Notes under the pieces: generated by a model
The model's input: only the letters and a program-made list of their open reading frames with translations
Told to the model about the DNA's origin: nothing
Database searches by the model: none
Shown here: positions 6,764 to 9,415 of the stretch, in pieces
Position numbering within the stretch: position 1 is the stretch's first letter
How the letters are laid out: every line of letters begins with the position of its first letter
From: UBA2336 sp046294915
GTDB taxonomy: Bacteria; Bacteroidota; Bacteroidia; Cytophagales; Cyclobacteriaceae
NCBI GenBank assembly: GCA_046294915.1
Contig: JBKBOE010000086.1
Location: 1 to 9,415 of the forward strand
Length of the DNA stretch: 9,415 nt
Reading direction: 5' to 3'
Made by a program: the position numbers and the translations under genes

Positions 6764-7426
6764 TCACCAATCAACTTCAGGCCTGCCCTTGCTTTTTAGG
6801 TATTCATTGGCTTTGCTGAAATGCCGGCAGCCAAAAAAACCGCGGTCAGCGGAAAACGGTGAGGGATGAGCCGCCAACAGCACCAGGTGCCTGGACCGGT
6901 CAATTACTGCACCCTTCTTCTGCGCGTACGCACCCCATAACAGGAACACCACATGTTCCTTTTCTTCCGAGATTTTTTTTATCACCGCATCGGTAAAAAT
7001 TTCCCATCCTTTGTTCTGGTGTGACCCTGGCGTTGATGCGCGTACGGTTAAGGTTGCATTCAGCAACAGCACGCCCTGCCGGGCCCACCGTTCAAGGTTG
7101 CCGGAGCGGGGAATGGGCTTACCCAGATCCGTTTGTATTTCCTTAAAAATATTAACCAGCGATGGTGGCATACGCACGTTGTCGTGCACAGAAAAGCACA
7201 GCCCATTAGCCTGGCCGGGGCCGTGGTAAGGATCCTGCCCTATGATCACCACCTTAACCTCGTTAAACGCACAGGCATCGAAGGCCCTGAAAATTTCGCG
7301 GCCGGGCGGATAGACTATGGCAGTCTGATATTCTGCCTTTACAAAGGCCGCCAGTTGCTGAAAATAGGGTTTCTCAAATTCACTTGATAGCCTCATTTTC
7401 CACTCCGGAGCAATTTTTACATCCAT
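6764..7426 (-). CDS. ung: Uracil-DNA glycosylase
   Basis: Family 1 UDG, which removes uracil from DNA to start base excision repair. The product is 220 aa, normal length. The water-activating loop GQDPYHGPGQANG holds catalytic Asp65 and Tyr67, which guards against thymine. GVLLLNATLTVR contains the Asn of the uracil pocket. HPSPFSADRGFFGCRHF is the DNA-intercalation loop with catalytic His187. The start at ATG 7426 gives MDVKIAPEWK, close to the usual Bacteroidota N-terminus; Met11 is a less likely alternative. It is convergent with lepB (44-base gap, no hairpin seen) and divergent from apaG (80-base gap). On its own strand, TATTTTCG (plus coordinates 7442-7449) is one mismatch from the -7 consensus, but no -33 element is clear. 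Confidence 0.97.
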   Translation of the reverse strand: MDVKIAPEWKMRLSSEFEKPYFQQLAAFVKAEYQTAIVYPPGREIFRAFDACAFNEVKVVIIGQDPYHGPGQANGLCFSVHDNVRMPPSLVNIFKEIQTDLGKPIPRSGNLERWARQGVLLLNATLTVRASTPGSHQNKGWEIFTDAVIKKISEEKEHVVFLLWGAYAQKKGAVIDRSRHLVLLAAHPSPFSADRGFFGCRHFSKANEYLKSKGRPEVDW

Positions 7427-7468
7427 CTTCAGCGCGTTTGGCGAAAATACAATTCAAAGAGCTATCCG

Positions 7469-7501
7469 TTTAATGAGATGAACAAAAATCCATTATTTTT
7501 G
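7469..7501 (+). promoter_or_regulatory. Promoter candidate for apaG with -7 box at the start codon
   Basis: TATTTTTG at 7494-7501 matches TAnnTTTG exactly. A weak -33 candidate TTTA is at 7469-7472 with a 21-base spacer. The box ends only 5 bases before the apaG ATG (7507), so the predicted transcription start falls on or next to the start codon. The end of the box is also part of a perfect 10-bp palindrome, TTTGGCCAAA (7498-7507). Confidence 0.5.
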
Positions 7502-7506
7502 GCCAA

Positions 7507-7893
7507 ATGGTTACGGAAATCACACAAGGCATCCGCGTGAGCGTAGAAACAGAGTACCAGCCGGCCTACTCCAGTCCGAGTCAATACCATTATGTATTTA
7601 CCTATCGCATCACCATTGAAAACCAAAGCGAGTTTACCATACAGTTGATGCGCAGGCACTGGTACATTTACGATGCCGGCTTTACTGTTCGTGAGGTGGA
7701 AGGTGAAGGTGTAATTGGTGAGCAGCCTGTACTTGAGCCTGGCCAGTTGCACCAGTATGTTTCGGGTTGCAATTTAAAATCCGGCATTGGTAAAATGGTA
7801 GGCACTTACCTGATGGAGCGCGTGGTTGACGGTTCAAAACTCACCATCCGCATACCGGAGTTTACCATGGTAGCTCCCTTGCGCCTTAACTGA
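7507..7893 (+). CDS. apaG: ApaG family protein (Co2+/Mg2+ efflux protein ApaG)
   Basis: ApaG/DUF525 domain protein of 128 aa, close to the 125 aa of E. coli ApaG. It is a single fibronectin-type-III-like beta domain. The E. coli gene was linked to cobalt and magnesium efflux, but the molecular role is unclear. Conserved stretches are the strand VFTYRITIEN, then LMRRHWYI, VEGEGVIGEQPVLEPG and YVSGCNLKSGIGKMVGTYLM, ending IPEFTMVAPL. The conserved domain starts by residue 8, so the ATG at 7507 is needed; the next in-frame start (GTG, codon 11) would cut the first strand. There is no room for a ribosome site if the -7 box at 7494-7501 is used. The methyltransferase begins one base after its stop. 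Confidence 0.94.
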   Translation: MVTEITQGIRVSVETEYQPAYSSPSQYHYVFTYRITIENQSEFTIQLMRRHWYIYDAGFTVREVEGEGVIGEQPVLEPGQLHQYVSGCNLKSGIGKMVGTYLMERVVDGSKLTIRIPEFTMVAPLRLN

Positions 7894-7894
7894 T

Positions 7895-8671
7895 TTGTCG
7901 GCCTTCTTTAAAATAAAGACTTACCTTAACTACTGGCTAGATGCCGTAGATGACCATTCCCTGCACGCACCCTTCCTGTTCGATTTTTATACCCATACCA
8001 TCAGGCGCGAAACCGGTGAACTTATTGCCGTAGAAAATCTCAGGAAACAACTACTGAAAGACAACCGCATTATCCAGGTAACGGATTACGGGAAAGGCTC
8101 CAAGCACAGCAAAGAGACCCAGCGCAAAATCAGCGACATTGCACAAACCAGTCTTAGCCCTGCAAAATATAGCGCACTGTACCACCGGATCACCCGGCTT
8201 CGTCAGCCAAAAACCATTGTTGAACTGGGAACTTCTTTTGGTATTAATACGCTTTACCTGGCACAGGATCCTAACGCTCACGTTTACACGTTTGAAGGAT
8301 CTGACAGCATAGCCGATATAGCCGAGTTAAGCTTCGAGTTTGCTGGCGCTAAAAATATTGAACTCATCCGGGGCAATCTGGATAGCACGCTGTATGCTAC
8401 CCTTTCGCGCATCCCGAAAATTGATTTGGCCTTTATGGATGCCAATCACCGGCTTGAGCCAACACTCCGGTATTTTGAACTTCTTCTGTCAAAGTCGCAT
8501 CATAAGAGTTTATTCATCGTTGATGATATTCATGATACCCCTGAAATGGAGCAGGCCTGGAAAACCATGAAAAAACATCCCCTTGTTTATGTGAGCATTG
8601 ACCTGTTCCGGTGCGGTATTTTATTCCCCGATCCGGCACTGAACAAACAACACGTTGTGTTGCGGTTTTAA
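7895..8671 (+). CDS. Class I SAM-dependent methyltransferase
   Basis: Putative methyltransferase of 258 aa; the substrate cannot be told. The N-terminal 100 residues are helical and polar (YLNYWLDAVDDHSLHAPFLFDF). The Rossmann core begins with VELGTSFGINTLYLA (motif I, Glu110-Gly112), then TFEGSD (Glu134, likely SAM ribose contact), LAFMDANH (Asp182) and LFIVDDIHD (Asp210, Asp211). The order resembles Methyltransf_24 and O-methyltransferase families, where the two acidic motifs can hold a metal ion; here the usual DN pair reads DD. The start is a TTG at 7895. Upstream there is an in-frame stop at 7871 and no ATG or GTG before it, and no in-frame ATG lies in the early codons. It is one base after the apaG stop, so it is very likely co-transcribed and translationally coupled. 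The family is fairly sure, the function unknown. Confidence 0.85.
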   Translation: MSAFFKIKTYLNYWLDAVDDHSLHAPFLFDFYTHTIRRETGELIAVENLRKQLLKDNRIIQVTDYGKGSKHSKETQRKISDIAQTSLSPAKYSALYHRITRLRQPKTIVELGTSFGINTLYLAQDPNAHVYTFEGSDSIADIAELSFEFAGAKNIELIRGNLDSTLYATLSRIPKIDLAFMDANHRLEPTLRYFELLLSKSHHKSLFIVDDIHDTPEMEQAWKTMKKHPLVYVSIDLFRCGILFPDPALNKQHVVLRF

Positions 8672-8674
8672 ACA

Positions 8675-8704
8675 TTGAATTACCCGCTGATATCCCTATT
8701 TTTG
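8675..8704 (+). promoter_or_regulatory. Bacteroidota promoter for the coiled-coil gene
   Basis: TTG (8675-8677), 19 bases, then TATTTTTG (8697-8704) followed by CA. Both elements match the Bacteroidota primary sigma consensus (TTG-N19-TAnnTTTG) and sit in the 53-base gap just after the methyltransferase stop. Transcription would start at about 8709-8712, leaving a leader of about 13-16 bases before the ATG at 8725. Confidence 0.65.
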
Positions 8705-8713
8705 CATCCTGCT

Positions 8714-8728
8714 ATGCCGGTTTTATGA
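8714..8728 (+). other. Possible 4-codon upstream ORF (MPVL) overlapping the next start
   Basis: ATG at 8714 opens a 4-codon frame whose TGA stop (8726-8728) overlaps the ATG of the coiled-coil gene (8725-8727). It would begin only a few bases from the predicted transcript 5' end. It could be chance; nothing shows that it is translated. Confidence 0.2.
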
Positions 8729-9415
8729 GTGAAGAAAAAACAACCCCCGCTTCCGAAGCGCCAAAAAAGTCGAACAAGGCAACCATTGTGATTGCCCTGC
8801 TTTCCATCATCATTATCATTCAGGTTATCAAGATCTATCTTGATCACCAGGAGCGCACCGATATTCAGACACAACTCAGCACCACGGAGGAAGATCTGGC
8901 CACCACCATGCAGCGCATGGAGGAACTGCGCGTGGAGCTTAATCAAAAAATTGAAGAAGTAAAGAAGCTGGGTGGCGATGTGGCCGACCTGCAACAGGCC
9001 AAAACTGAAATTGAAGAGCAATTAAAGCGTAAAACGCAGGCATCGGGAAAACTGATCAAAGAATTGAAGGATAAGGTTGAAGGATACGAACTTCTGCTCA
9101 AAAACAAAGACGAAGAAATTGAACGGCTGAAGGACGTTAACAAAGCATTGCTGAGTGAAAACGTTACCCTGAAAACCGAAAAAAATCAGTTGGGCGACTC
9201 CCTTAACCGGTTAAGCCAGACCAAGCAGGAACTGGCAAGCAAAGTAGCCCTGGCATCGCAGCTCAAAGCTGAAAATATCCGTATTGTTGCGTTGAACGAT
9301 AAAGGCAAGGAGCGTGAATCACCCTTCCGCAGCAGGCAGATTGATAAGCTAAAAATTGATTTTACACTCGCTGAAAACAATGTAGCCCCGATTGAAGGAA
9401 AAAAAATCATGAGCC
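8725..9415 (+). CDS. Membrane-anchored coiled-coil protein (3' partial)
   Basis: Open to the right edge; 230 codons are visible and no stop is reached. The N-terminus is short, polar and Lys/Pro-containing (1-19), followed by one TM helix at about 20-39 (ATIVIALLSIIIIIQVIKIYL without its last residue). With no signal-peptidase site this suggests a single-pass anchor. Residues 42 to about 195 are Glu/Lys/Gln/Leu-rich with heptad-like spacing and almost no Pro, so they form a long coiled coil. From about 205 the composition changes: KLKIDFTLAENN and APIEGKK look like the start of a folded C-terminal beta domain. I recall similar TM plus coiled-coil plus FTLAEN-type proteins as conserved hypotheticals in Bacteroidota; no function is known to me. 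The frame is supported by a strong promoter upstream and by continuous amphipathic coding. Length of the whole protein is unknown. Confidence 0.85.
   Translation, partial: MSEEKTTPASEAPKKSNKATIVIALLSIIIIIQVIKIYLDHQERTDIQTQLSTTEEDLATTMQRMEELRVELNQKIEEVKKLGGDVADLQQAKTEIEEQLKRKTQASGKLIKELKDKVEGYELLLKNKDEEIERLKDVNKALLSENVTLKTEKNQLGDSLNRLSQTKQELASKVALASQLKAENIRIVALNDKGKERESPFRSRQIDKLKIDFTLAENNVAPIEGKKIMS

Noticed and set aside
6764..7426. ung as part of a defence or phage-related module
   Set aside because: It is a full-length family 1 glycosylase with housekeeping neighbours and no mobile genes nearby.

Overview
The window is a dense, ordinary stretch of a Bacteroidota chromosome, most likely from the order Cytophagales. 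The evidence is the gene content (a YidC beginning MDRNQAIG, a DUF5683 protein after parB, a short DapB, a very long signal peptidase I), promoter-like TAnnTTTG boxes of the Bacteroidota type, and the lack of clear Shine-Dalgarno sequences. Ten genes are complete or nearly so and two run off the edges. There is no tRNA, rRNA, CRISPR array, insertion sequence or phage gene, and no gap longer than about 120 bases.

Layout. Positions 1-2067 hold the end of pyrG (CTP synthase) and then yidC (membrane protein insertase), 16 bases apart on the + strand. The 119-base gap that follows (2068-2186) is the richest non-coding part. It holds three copies of a parS-like half-site, a Bacteroidota -7 box, and a perfect 9-bp hairpin with a T-rich tail. 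Next come parA and parB (chromosome partitioning, overlapping by 4 bases), a DUF5683 envelope protein, dapB (lysine and peptidoglycan precursor synthesis) and lepB (signal peptidase I). All lie on the + strand with gaps of 24, 64 and 39 bases. The ung gene (uracil-DNA glycosylase) is on the - strand, convergent with lepB and divergent from apaG. apaG and a class I SAM-dependent methyltransferase form a tight pair one base apart. Last is a promoter with both elements, followed by a membrane-anchored coiled-coil protein that runs off the right edge.

Functionally the + strand block is housekeeping: nucleotide synthesis, membrane protein insertion, chromosome segregation, wall precursor synthesis and signal-peptide removal. 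Nothing looks recently acquired. No new defence, mobile or biosynthetic system was found.

The points most worth a second look are the regulatory architecture ahead of parAB, a possible leaderless apaG transcript under a palindrome, the fused membrane module at the N-terminus of LepB, and two uncharacterised proteins (DUF5683 and the coiled-coil protein).
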